NCBI GenBank assembly: GCA_023206055.1 | Contig: CP065367.1 | Span: forward strand, 558,001-622,000 | From: Vibrio cyclitrophicus | Lineage (GTDB): Bacteria > Pseudomonadota > Gammaproteobacteria > Enterobacterales > Vibrionaceae | Direction: 5' to 3' | Length of the DNA: 64,000 nt | In this document: positions 7,765 to 15,591 of the stretch, in pieces | Layout: every line of letters starts with the position of its first letter | Position numbering within the stretch: the stretch's first letter is position 1 | Program-made: the position numbers and the translations under genes | Notes under the pieces: model-generated | What the model was told of the DNA's origin: nothing | What the model saw: the letters and a program-made list of their open reading frames with translations, nothing else | Databases searched by the model: none

Positions 7765-9111
7765 TTATCTCTCCTCATCCTTTGTTCGAGTATACGACAA
7801 AGAGCTACTAGAGTCATCATTTTCAGGTTGAACATTTTCGACTTCCAACTCAAGCATCCATGAGTCTAGTGCGTATGAAATAGTGTCCAGCATTGGTTGG
7901 GCTAAGCTAAGAAAAACACTAGGGTTTCCTCTGAGTAACTTTTCGTGACCTGCGTAAATATTCATTACTAAGTTAGTACTTCTTTCTTCAATCACGGTAT
8001 TATTTTCGTCAACTTGCTCGTATATAGACTCAATTGGTACAGATAGTAAAGATCTAGCAGAATCATCCTGTACGTAGTACTTGTACAACAAATCTGCCTG
8101 ATTATGACTTATGTACCGTTTTTGTTCCTTATACAGCCAGTCTTCAACTCCCCTAAGAAAACATGGGTAATATTGATAAACACCTGACGAAAATGCACGA
8201 GGAGCACCAATCACACGTTGTGGTGTCTTACCTGCACATTCATAATCCTCAACAATTGGCAACAATAGAGGCTTATGCGGCTTTTTACACTTTTCTAGAT
8301 CCCCAATATACAGTTTAACTTCTTTTTTATGAGCTACTGCGATCGGTGTTAGTATCCCATCAATTTGTGCCACGGCTGCTTTTGCGCTAGAACCATCGAA
8401 AAACATACTACAATCTTGCCAATGATGAGCAATTTGCTCCTCAACCTCATCGGTTAACATTATTAACATTAAGTTAATGCTAATTGTATCATTATTCAAA
8501 CCTTCATATTCGGCCGCCAACTTACGTACTATTCCTAAGCTATCTTGAATCACCTCCAAAGAGTTTTTTTGTTTATTATCAATAAGATATTTATAATCCA
8601 AAACCTTGCGAACTGCCTTTACGTATGAATCTGTAAACCATTGGTCTGAGGCAATCAATCTTTCGCTTTCTAAACGCTTTTTCTCGGAAATTCGCGCTAA
8701 TCTACTGTTATATGCCTCACACAAAGCCTTAAAAAGAGAGAAGAACAACACGATCAATGAGTAGTCTTTTACACCATCATCAAGCCGTTCCCATATAGAT
8801 AATGCCCACATATAAACAGGTTCTGAGCTACCTAAACCGAAATCAATTCCACTAAACTGTACACCTAGTAGCGCGCCCAATATTAATTGCATCACTATAA
8901 TGATGAAAGTCGCAACTGGGTGTGAAGCCAATACCACAATGAAATGTAACAGCTCTCTCAATAAGTCCCGAAAGAGGCTGACAGTAACACCTAAAAAGTT
9001 GTATTTTAGCCGCATAGTCCAAAATTTTATAAAGTCCACAGTCCATTTCCCTGAAAATACAGATGGTTTCGATACTGCAACGAGTTTACATTGTTCTAAA
9101 AAGGTAGCCAA
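7765..9111 (-). CDS. Membrane-anchored protein with possible GAF-like region, unknown function
   Basis: This 448-residue protein is unfamiliar. Hydrophobic segments at about 54-84 (long enough for a hairpin) and about 116-133 anchor the N-terminus. A charged helical stretch (about 133-205, ISEKKRLESERL) follows, then a soluble C-terminal region of about 240 residues. The segment near 350-395 (RSLLSVPIES, then a variable loop and LVMNIYAGHE) has the look of a GAF ligand-binding domain, but this is pattern recognition only. The tail is Ser/Asp-rich. Its stop is one base from the start of the 55-residue gene, and a terminator follows that gene, so they form a two-gene operon. It sits in the accessory island near defence genes and could be a membrane effector with a sensor domain (inference). 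Confidence 0.7.
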   Translation of the reverse strand: MATFLEQCKLVAVSKPSVFSGKWTVDFIKFWTMRLKYNFLGVTVSLFRDLLRELLHFIVVLASHPVATFIIIVMQLILGALLGVQFSGIDFGLGSSEPVYMWALSIWERLDDGVKDYSLIVLFFSLFKALCEAYNSRLARISEKKRLESERLIASDQWFTDSYVKAVRKVLDYKYLIDNKQKNSLEVIQDSLGIVRKLAAEYEGLNNDTISINLMLIMLTDEVEEQIAHHWQDCSMFFDGSSAKAAVAQIDGILTPIAVAHKKEVKLYIGDLEKCKKPHKPLLLPIVEDYECAGKTPQRVIGAPRAFSSGVYQYYPCFLRGVEDWLYKEQKRYISHNQADLLYKYYVQDDSARSLLSVPIESIYEQVDENNTVIEERSTNLVMNIYAGHEKLLRGNPSVFLSLAQPMLDTISYALDSWMLELEVENVQPENDDSSSSLSYTRTKDEER

Positions 9112-9454
9112 ACTTGTTTGTGGACTTTGATTCGCTGAATGGGGTATACGTGACTACGAGGGAATCATAGAGTTAGCTAGTCAACATTGAAGGTTTCAAT
9201 ACGTTTTTTCTCTACCGTGCTGTCGTGCTGGATCTATATCTCTAACGCACTTCTATCGAGGAGTGTGCCAAAATTAGTGATCATGACCAGCATTTTTGCT
9301 CACCAAGCTGGCTGTAGAACCAAGTCTTGACTAACCAGAAGATGTGTAAGATTGAATGTGAGTTAATACACTCTAGCGATACAAACTACCCTGATATAGA
9401 GATAAAACTTTTAATCCGTTTTGAGACTGACAGGTTAATTTTTCGCATACTTTT
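9112..9454. other. Promoter-side gap of the two-gene island operon
   Basis: About 340 bases lie between the membrane-protein gene and the nrdG side. Both flanking operons are read leftward, so this region should contain the promoter of the membrane-protein operon. No coding frame or RNA gene is recognised. Confidence 0.4.
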
Positions 9455-9507
9455 AACCAATCACATCAAATAGATTAAGTTGACGAACCTATATGTTGTG
9501 ATTGGTT
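9455..9507 (-). repeat. 11-bp perfect inverted repeat just beyond nrdG
   Basis: AACCAATCACA (9455-9465) and TGTGATTGGTT (9497-9507) are perfect inverted copies separated by 31 bases. The repeat begins two bases beyond the nrdG stop. It may act as a 3' hairpin of the nrdDG transcript, though no strong T run follows the hairpin, or as a protein-binding or element-end site. Confidence 0.5.
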
Positions 9508-9508
9508 A

Positions 9509-9976
9509 TTAAAGCTTAAATCTGTGAATGACCTGATTGCTAGAACCTCGCCATAACAACTCTGGATCATACAAGTCTTCTTTAAATTGCCCGTCAATCA
9601 TCACATCGATTTGTTCAACAATGCCCTTCTGATAATTGTTAAGTTCACCTAGTTCGTAGCCTGTCCACAACCAAATATCTTTGCCAGGACATTCTGTTTT
9701 GACCCTTTTAACAAGCTTTAATATTGCTGACACATTTGCTGGATGTAACGGGTCTCCACCGCTCAAAGATAATCCTCGTCTTTTAATTCGAGTATCTTGT
9801 AGATCAGCGATAATTCGATCTTCTAATTCTTGGGTGAAAAAATGACCCGAGTTAGGGTTTAGCGTTGATTTGTTGTAGCAACCTCTGCAATTATGCTCAC
9901 AGCCCGCTACGAACAGGGTACAACGAGTACCCTCTCCGTTCACAACATCAACTGAATGATACTTATGGTAATTCAT
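9509..9976 (-). CDS. nrdG: Anaerobic ribonucleotide reductase activating protein NrdG (island copy)
   Basis: This 155-residue radical-SAM enzyme has the full family length. It carries the Fe4S4-binding motif CEHNCRGC (Cys26, Cys30, Cys33, spaced CX3CX2C) and the SAM-contacting LSLSGGDPL near 69-77. NrdG cleaves S-adenosylmethionine to form the glycyl radical on NrdD, letting the cell make deoxyribonucleotides without oxygen. The gene follows nrdD by nine bases on the same strand. It is the second member of the complete nrdDG set carried on the island side of the interrupted resident nrdD. A resident nrdG would be expected beyond the left edge of the window if the insertion model is right. Confidence 0.93.
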   Translation of the reverse strand: MNYHKYHSVDVVNGEGTRCTLFVAGCEHNCRGCYNKSTLNPNSGHFFTQELEDRIIADLQDTRIKRRGLSLSGGDPLHPANVSAILKLVKRVKTECPGKDIWLWTGYELGELNNYQKGIVEQIDVMIDGQFKEDLYDPELLWRGSSNQVIHRFKL

Positions 9977-9985
9977 TTAGCCTCA

Positions 9986-12127
9986 CTACATATGTTTAAC
10001 TCTACGAATCACTTCTGCTTGTTTACCTGAATTAAACGGTCTAGCATCTGGAGAACCAAGGTAGCCACACACTCTTCGGGTCACTGATACTTTCTTTGAG
10101 TCATGATTACCACATTTAGGACACTCAAAACCTTTACTCGTACAGTCAAATTCGCCTGTAAACCCACATTCATAACACTCATCAATAGGAGTGTTAGTTC
10201 CGTAGTACGGCACACGTGAATAACTGTAATCCCAAACGTTTTCTAAAGCTTCAAGGTTATGTTGCATATTCGGGTATTCGCCGTAACAGATAAAACCACC
10301 TGATGCTAAAGCTGGATATGGCATTTCAAAGTCAATCTTATCGTAAGGATTAACTTTCTTTTCAACATCCAAGTGGAAGCTATTTGTGTAATATCCCTTA
10401 TCTGTAACATTTTCTAGCACACCAAACTCTTTGGTATCTAACGAACAGAAACGAGTACAAAGGTTTTCAGAAGGAGTACTATATAAGCTAAAACCCCATC
10501 CCGTCTCTGTTGTCCAAGCCTCTGTCGCATCTTTAAGTCGCTTAACAATAGCTATGCCTTTCTGGCGTAATTCTTCGCTATCGTAAATGTGCTCTTCAGA
10601 GTCAGCGTATAGAGCATTAATTGTTTCATGAATACCGATATAGCCCATCGACACTGAAGCACGACCGTTTTTGAACACATCCAAAACTTCATCTTCAGGA
10701 TCTAAGCGAACACCTAGCGCACCTTCAGTGTACAGAATAGGAGCAACCTTTGCTTTAACTCCCTTCAGACGATCAATACGAGTCTCAAGAGCTTTACGAA
10801 CCAGTGCAATACGCTCATCTAGAATCGTGAAGAACTTATGTTCTTCACCTTTTGCTTCCATAGCAATACGAGGTAGATTTAGACTTACAACGCCAAGATT
10901 GTTACGACCCTCATGAACCTCATTGCCTTGTTCATCAACATATTTGCCTAAGAAACTACGACAGCCCATTGGAGCTTTAAATGAACCAGTGACTTCAACA
11001 ACTTTGTCATAATTCAGAATATCTGGATACATGCGTTTAGTTGAACATTCTAATGCTAACTGTTTAATGTCGTAGTTTGGATCTTCTTGCTTATGGTTAA
11101 TTCCGTCTTTAATTGTAAAAATTAACTTCGGGAACACCGCTGTTTTCTTGCTCTTACCCAGTCCAGCAATTCGATTATCAAAAATAGCTTTTTGGATTAG
11201 TCTAGATTCCCATGAGGTTCCTAACCCTATGTTTATACTCAAAAATGGAGTCTGACCATTGCTAGAAAATAGCGTATTGATCTCATATTCTAGCGATTGA
11301 AAGGAATCAAACACCTCTTTTTCTGTTAACTCTTTTGCATACGCTTTCGTATCGGGAATATTCCATTTTTCAGCAGTTGCAAGATGCTTTGCATAACTAG
11401 CTGTAACGTAAGGTGCTAAGACTTCATCTAGGCGATTTAACGTTGTACCACCGTAGGTATGACTTGCCACTTGCGCTACGATTTGCGCTGTAACTGCGGT
11501 GGCTGTTTGAATTGACTTAGGAGTCTCAATCTCAGCGTTACCCATGCGGAAACCGTTCGTCAACATATTTTCTAAGTCAACAATCATACAGTTAAACATT
11601 GGAAAAAATGGCGAGTAATCAAGATCGTGATAGTGAATTTGACCAGTTTCATGTGCTGCAACGACATCACGAGGCAACATGTGATTTTTAGCGTAATGTT
11701 TAGATACAATGCCTGCTAATAAATCACGCTGAGTTGGTATAACTTTACCATCTTTATTTGCATTTTCATTTAGTAGCTCAGCATTACTTTGTTCGACTAA
11801 GCCTGAAATTTCAGAGCTAAGAGTACTAGCTTTTTCACGTTTGATATCTCTATCGTGTCTATATTCGATATAAGCTCTAGCAACATCCTCATCATGATGC
11901 ATCAATTCAGATTCTACTAACTTCTGTATATCATTAATTTTGATTTCAGCTTTCCTCATCAGTTGTTCCGCTACATTTGCGGCAACAATATCGCTCAAAT
12001 CAAGTTTTACAGAATCTACCTGATCGGCAGCAGCTTGTACGGCATATTTAATCAGTTGAGGGTTAAACTGCACTTTCGCCCCATCACGTTTAATAACGAT
12101 AGATTTAGTTACTGGTTTCATGATCAT
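9986..12127 (-). CDS. nrdD: Anaerobic ribonucleoside-triphosphate reductase NrdD, complete (island copy)
   Basis: At 713 residues this is full length. The N-terminal ATP-cone (SIVIKRDGAKVQFNPQLIK) is followed by the catalytic barrel, a C-terminal zinc-binding four-cysteine segment (CYEC then CPKC, near 640-665) and the glycyl radical loop RVCGYLG (radical glycine about residue 688). NrdD reduces NTPs to dNTPs under anaerobiosis, with formate as reductant in the E. coli enzyme. The start at 12127 has AGGA about nine bases upstream and lies 22 bases after the stop of the truncated nrdD, so it should be expressed by read-through from the resident promoter. Its sequence differs at many positions from the resident N-terminal fragment (for example NTLFSSNG versus NTLHTANG), so it is a divergent homologue acquired with the island rather than a recent local duplication. 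Confidence 0.94.
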   Translation of the reverse strand: MIMKPVTKSIVIKRDGAKVQFNPQLIKYAVQAAADQVDSVKLDLSDIVAANVAEQLMRKAEIKINDIQKLVESELMHHDEDVARAYIEYRHDRDIKREKASTLSSEISGLVEQSNAELLNENANKDGKVIPTQRDLLAGIVSKHYAKNHMLPRDVVAAHETGQIHYHDLDYSPFFPMFNCMIVDLENMLTNGFRMGNAEIETPKSIQTATAVTAQIVAQVASHTYGGTTLNRLDEVLAPYVTASYAKHLATAEKWNIPDTKAYAKELTEKEVFDSFQSLEYEINTLFSSNGQTPFLSINIGLGTSWESRLIQKAIFDNRIAGLGKSKKTAVFPKLIFTIKDGINHKQEDPNYDIKQLALECSTKRMYPDILNYDKVVEVTGSFKAPMGCRSFLGKYVDEQGNEVHEGRNNLGVVSLNLPRIAMEAKGEEHKFFTILDERIALVRKALETRIDRLKGVKAKVAPILYTEGALGVRLDPEDEVLDVFKNGRASVSMGYIGIHETINALYADSEEHIYDSEELRQKGIAIVKRLKDATEAWTTETGWGFSLYSTPSENLCTRFCSLDTKEFGVLENVTDKGYYTNSFHLDVEKKVNPYDKIDFEMPYPALASGGFICYGEYPNMQHNLEALENVWDYSYSRVPYYGTNTPIDECYECGFTGEFDCTSKGFECPKCGNHDSKKVSVTRRVCGYLGSPDARPFNSGKQAEVIRRVKHM

Positions 12128-12149
12128 TATTTTGTCCTACGTAATCGGA

Positions 12150-13214
12150 TTAAGCTGCAATAGCAAGAAAGTTAGCGTCATTTGCTGCAAATAAATGAGA
12201 GTACTCTCTCGTAACTTTTAACGCTGGATAGGAAGGTGGATTAGACTCATCAAAGCCTTTTAATACTGGGATTAAGCAATCTAACTGAGGAGAAGAAAAC
12301 TCCTGAGGCATACATACACCGACATTATTTGAAAAAACTTCTACCACATAATGTCCGTTAGCTGTGTGCAGCGTGTTTACTTCGTACTCTAGAGATTGGA
12401 ATGCGTCGTAACACTCTTTCTCTGTACGAGAGATAGCAAACGCTTCTGGGCTATGAATGTCCCACTCTTTCGCTAATGATAAATGCTTCTCGTAGCTCGC
12501 CATTACGTAAGGTTCTAGAACCTCGTCGATACGGTTAATCGTTGTACCGCCGTAAATGTGGCTCGCCACTTGTGCGATGATCTGTGCTGTTACCGCTGTC
12601 GCCGTAGAAATAGACTTAGGCGTGTCGATTTCTGCATTACCCATCTTGAAGCCATGCGTTAACATGCCTTTCAAGTCGATAAGCATACAGTTAAACATTG
12701 GGAAGAACGGTGCGTAGTCTAGATCATGGTAGTGAATGTCACCACATTCGTGAGCTTGTACGATGTCACGCGGCAAAATGTGAGTTTTCGCATAGTGTTT
12801 AGCCACGATACCCGCCAGCAGGTCACGCTGAGTTGGGATAACTTTGCCGTCTTTGTTGGCATTCTCATTGATCAGATCAACATTGCTTTCTTCGATCAAA
12901 CCTTCGATCTCGCGAGTTAAAGCGCTTTGCTTTTCACGCGCGATGTCGCGGTCATGACGATATTCAATGTAGGCACGAGCCAGAGACTTATAAGGTCCCT
13001 GCATTAGCTCGTTCTCGACCATGGTTTGAATTTCAGAGATATGAACTTCATCGTAGTCTTCGAGCTTCAACTCAACTGCTAATGCCACATTCAGTGCATA
13101 AATAGCAATTTCCTTATCGGCTTTGTCTGATGCTGCTTCCACTGCAGCTTGGATGCGATCTCTACTGAATGGAGCCCTTGAGCCATCACGTTTGATTACG
13201 ATTGATTTCACCAC
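12150..13214 (-). pseudogene. nrdD: Truncated resident nrdD fused to a 67-codon foreign tail
   Basis: The first ~287 residues are a normal NrdD N-terminus: the ATP-cone, ENANKDGKVIPTQRDLLAGI, GDIHYHDLDYAPFFPMFNC and YGGTTINRIDE. Homology stops after NTLHTANG (Gly287, bases 12354-12356), where the intact copy next door continues QTPF. The following 67 residues (from HYVVEVFSNN to a C-terminal FLAIAA) do not resemble NrdD, and I do not recognise them. More than half of the enzyme is missing, including the zinc site and the glycyl radical loop, so it cannot be an active reductase. It keeps the native promoter and a good frame, and might still yield an ATP-cone fragment. The junction marks the probable right edge of the island. 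Confidence 0.85.
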
Positions 13215-13243
13215 TTCTCCTTACTCATGAGGTATTCACAGAC

Positions 13244-13252
13244 TTATCCACA
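13244..13252 (+). promoter_or_regulatory. DnaA box upstream of nrdD
   Basis: TTATCCACA is a perfect DnaA box, about 30 bases upstream of the nrdD start. DnaA boxes are common in promoters of ribonucleotide reductase genes. Confidence 0.55.
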
Positions 13253-13255
13253 AAC

Positions 13256-13302
13256 ACACTATATAGAGCGATTTATCGTTTAACTAACACTAGATATTGT
13301 GG
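13256..13302. promoter_or_regulatory. Tandem NrdR boxes of the nrdD promoter
   Basis: Box 1 (13256-13271) begins ACACTATATA and box 2 (13287-13302) is ACACTAGATATTGTGG. Against the NrdR consensus ACACWATATATWGTGT I count about 13 and 14 of 16 matches. Their starts are 31 bases apart, three helical turns, the usual arrangement for NrdR, which represses nrd genes when dATP is plentiful. Confidence 0.75.
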
Positions 13303-13333
13303 CGTATTTAACGAGAACCACCAACTTTGAGTA

Positions 13334-13374
13334 TTGATTTGGATCAATAAAAAGAGAACGCTGACTAAGATCAA
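13334..13374. promoter_or_regulatory. FNR box and second FNR-like site
   Basis: TTGATTTGGATCAA (13334-13347) is a perfect TTGAT-N4-ATCAA FNR site. CTGACTAAGATCAA (13361-13374) is a weaker second site. They lie about 120 bases upstream of nrdD, fitting anaerobic induction. The divergent gene at 13515 is also within reach. Confidence 0.7.
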
Positions 13375-13514
13375 TTCAATATTATTACGCTAGTTCTCAA
13401 GTCGAAAAGAAACAATGTAACAATAAAAAAACTGCTAAAAAGAGTTGAATTTTTGGTAAGTGTTGTAGGATAACGGCTCATCAATATTGGAAGACAAAAT
13501 TAGGGATATTTGGC

Positions 13515-14390
13515 ATGAAACGACTTCGAAACTGGATAATGTTAGGTTGCTTACTCAGTAGCCACGCATTTGCTGAACCTTTGACCATATCCAGTTGGAA
13601 TATCGAATGGTTATCAACCAACGAGGCTGTGAATAAGTTTTCCGCCCAACGTGATCAAGCTGATTTCGATAAGCTCAAACAGTACTTCCAATCTTTAGAT
13701 GCGGATGTGGTTGCTTTTCAAGAAGTCGATGACGCAGATGCCATTCAGCGTGTGGCTGGCGATCAATACAAGATATTGATGTCTGACCGAGCCTTACCAG
13801 AAAACAGTAACCATCAGTTCAAAGAAGTGAATCAATACACTGGGTTCGCGATTCGTAAAGGAATCACACTTACCGACTACGCTGACTTTCCTCTTGAATC
13901 GAGTTCTAACAGCAAGCTTAGGTTTGCCAGCTATGTGGTCGTTGATACTGACTCAAAACCAATTCACATGTTGTCTGTGCATTTAAAGGCAGGCTGTAGT
14001 GGAGCGTATAAGTCTAACCGCGATTGTTCACGCCTAAAAGACCAAGCTCAACAACTGAATAAGTGGATACAACAAAGAGAACGTAAAGGTGAAGACTATG
14101 CGATATTAGGCGACTTCAACCATAACCTATCCTACTCAAGAGATTGGATGTGGAAGGATTTAACTGAAAACACGGATGCTCGTTTGGCGACAAGAAAGAC
14201 CCGTGCGGATTGTAAGGTTCGCTCAAATCGTAATAACCACCGCACACACCAATTCCGCTCTGTGATTGATCACATTGTGGTTAGCGACTCACTGAGTGCG
14301 TCACCTGCGAAGCAGAAGGTATTTGAAACGCAAGATGTACTGGATTACAAACTCAGCGACCACTGCCCAGTATCAACGACCATCAAATAG
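13515..14390 (+). CDS. Secreted endonuclease/exonuclease/phosphatase-family protein
   Basis: This 291-residue protein begins with a signal peptide (to about AFA, residue 20) and then shows the DNase I-like fold signatures: SSWNIEW near 26-32, VVAFQEVDD with the metal-binding Glu, GDFNHN in the middle of the C-terminal half and the terminal SDHCPV block with the catalytic His. The family cleaves phosphodiester or phosphoester bonds in nucleic acids, lipids or inositol phosphates, so the substrate is open. A periplasmic or extracellular nuclease is plausible for a Vibrio. Cysteines in CSGAYKSNRDC could form a disulfide in the exported protein. It is transcribed away from nrdD and appears to be a single gene. 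Confidence 0.85.
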   Translation: MKRLRNWIMLGCLLSSHAFAEPLTISSWNIEWLSTNEAVNKFSAQRDQADFDKLKQYFQSLDADVVAFQEVDDADAIQRVAGDQYKILMSDRALPENSNHQFKEVNQYTGFAIRKGITLTDYADFPLESSSNSKLRFASYVVVDTDSKPIHMLSVHLKAGCSGAYKSNRDCSRLKDQAQQLNKWIQQRERKGEDYAILGDFNHNLSYSRDWMWKDLTENTDARLATRKTRADCKVRSNRNNHRTHQFRSVIDHIVVSDSLSASPAKQKVFETQDVLDYKLSDHCPVSTTIK

Positions 14391-14409
14391 TAGATAGAGA
14401 TGTAAAAAA

Positions 14410-14443
14410 GGCTGACGGGCTTTCTCATTAAAGCGCGTCAGCC
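14410..14443 (-). terminator. Terminator of the YeeE operon, possibly bidirectional
   Basis: GGCTGACG and CGTCAGCC form an 8-bp stem. On the minus strand it is followed by six T, so it closes the leftward YeeE operon. It may also stop the rightward nuclease-like gene, which ends 20 bases before it. Confidence 0.75.
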
Positions 14444-14489
14444 TCTCAATTCTCATATCAAGCCTATTCGATAAGCGGTAGATTTAACG

Positions 14490-14921
14490 TTAGCAAGTTT
14501 TATTCATTCGACCTGCCAACCACATTCCCGCCAGCATGCTTATCATAAACACCCACACGGTTGGGTTACCGCCACTGAGACTCGTCACTGCAGGCCCTGG
14601 GCAAAAGCCTGCAAGCCCCCAACCTAATCCAAACGCTGTTGAACCTAGAATCAACTTTCTGTCGATTAGCGGGTTGTTGCGGCTATCTAACGGCTCACCA
14701 TTAAACGCTTTAGCACGCTTTTTAATGACTAGGTGATAAAACGGCGCGAATACCAGTAGCGCACCGCCCATGACGAATGCCAAGCTGATATCCCAATTGC
14801 CAGTAATATCTAAAAAGCCAAGTACTTTATTTGGGTCAACCATACCTGAGATGATCATACCCGAGCCAAACAAGATTCCAGCCAATAAACCAACAATGAT
14901 AGTGAATGAAGAATTTTTCAT
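14490..14921 (-). CDS. YeeE/YedE-family (PmpB-like) sulfur transporter, second half
   Basis: The frame extends further upstream, but the ATG at 14921 (MKNSSFTIIVGLLAG) overlaps the stop of the preceding gene in a TAATG junction, giving 143 residues. There are about four transmembrane segments. The motif GFCPGPAV carries the conserved cysteine typical of YeeE/YedE thiosulfate or sulfur-compound channels, which pass thiosulfate by cysteine relays. In this split form the two halves are separate genes that together correspond to the single-chain transporter. The pair is compact and closed by its own terminator. Confidence 0.85.
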   Translation of the reverse strand: MKNSSFTIIVGLLAGILFGSGMIISGMVDPNKVLGFLDITGNWDISLAFVMGGALLVFAPFYHLVIKKRAKAFNGEPLDSRNNPLIDRKLILGSTAFGLGWGLAGFCPGPAVTSLSGGNPTVWVFMISMLAGMWLAGRMNKTC

Positions 14922-15382
14922 TATGCCCCCAACCCCATCAGGTTCTTGATAAGCACGGTGGCTATTGCGACACCCATGAATACACACGTTGCGATAATCG
15001 AGCGCTTTGACAAACGCGCCATTCCCACAATGCCATGTCCGCTAGTACACCCATTCGCTGTTTTAGTGCCGAAACCCACTAACAGGCCAGCGATAACGAC
15101 TACGAAGAGGTTCATATCTTCCAATTGAGGGAGTTGATGACCGGTAGGAATTAACAACCAACCACTTACGACCATTCCAACAACAAATGCGATACGCCAA
15201 TGCTTGTCAGTTTTATCTGTATCCACGCCTTCGCTTTCTTTGTTGCTGGTGCCAACTGGCAATAAACGGCTAACAATGCCACTAATACCTGCAACTCGAC
15301 CAATGCCCAACATTAAAACAATGGCCGACACACCTAACAACATGCCACCGAAAAACGCATCCCAAGGAATCAAACTAAGCAC
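14921..15382 (-). CDS. YeeE/YedE-family (PmpA-like) sulfur transporter, first half
   Basis: This 153-residue membrane protein has about four hydrophobic segments and the signature NGCTSGHGIVGMARLS, whose cysteine is the counterpart of the one in the partner gene. A hydrophilic linker (TSNKESEGVDTDKTDKHW) separates the first two segments. It is the first gene of the two-gene operon, and its stop overlaps the start of the next. No ArsR/BigR-type regulator gene is beside it, although an operator-like repeat lies upstream. Confidence 0.85.
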   Translation of the reverse strand: MLSLIPWDAFFGGMLLGVSAIVLMLGIGRVAGISGIVSRLLPVGTSNKESEGVDTDKTDKHWRIAFVVGMVVSGWLLIPTGHQLPQLEDMNLFVVVIAGLLVGFGTKTANGCTSGHGIVGMARLSKRSIIATCVFMGVAIATVLIKNLMGLGA

Positions 15383-15438
15383 AGACCTCTCCTATCAACA
15401 AACATCATAAACTCATAACAATCTTTAAATTAGAGTTT

Positions 15439-15468
15439 ACTAATAAATATAAATTAGTCAATGCTAAT
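15439..15468. promoter_or_regulatory. Operator-like inverted repeats upstream of the YeeE pair
   Basis: ACTAAT (15439-15444) and ATTAGT (15453-15458) are inverted, and ATTAG/CTAAT (15453-15468) forms a second nested repeat in an AT-rich stretch about 60-85 bases upstream of the start. The form resembles ArsR-family (BigR/SqrR) sites known for this transporter family in other bacteria. The assignment is tentative. Confidence 0.4.
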
Positions 15469-15536
15469 ATAGATACCCTTTTCTTTTACTTATGTCTGTT
15501 TGGTTTGCTATTCAGTCAGTACAAAACCACAAAAAA

Positions 15537-15564
15537 AAGCCCTTAGGCGTTAACCTAAGGGCTT
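15537..15564 (-). terminator. Terminator of the glycosyltransferase gene
   Basis: AAGCCCTTAGG and CCTAAGGGCTT form a perfect 11-bp stem around CGTTAA, with a long T run on the minus strand. It starts 28 bases beyond the glycosyltransferase stop. Confidence 0.9.
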
Positions 15565-15591
15565 ATAATTTTATTTGAGCTGTAACGTCAG

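Noticed and set aside
10671..10916. Rightward open frame inside nrdD
   Set aside because: It lies wholly antisense to the strongly conserved nrdD coding sequence and has low-complexity Ser/Arg content typical of a shadow frame.
12150..13214. Intein or homing-endonuclease insertion in NrdD
   Set aside because: The foreign tail starts with His rather than Cys/Ser, ends with a stop after 67 codons, and no C-extein follows in frame. Inteins need both splice junctions.
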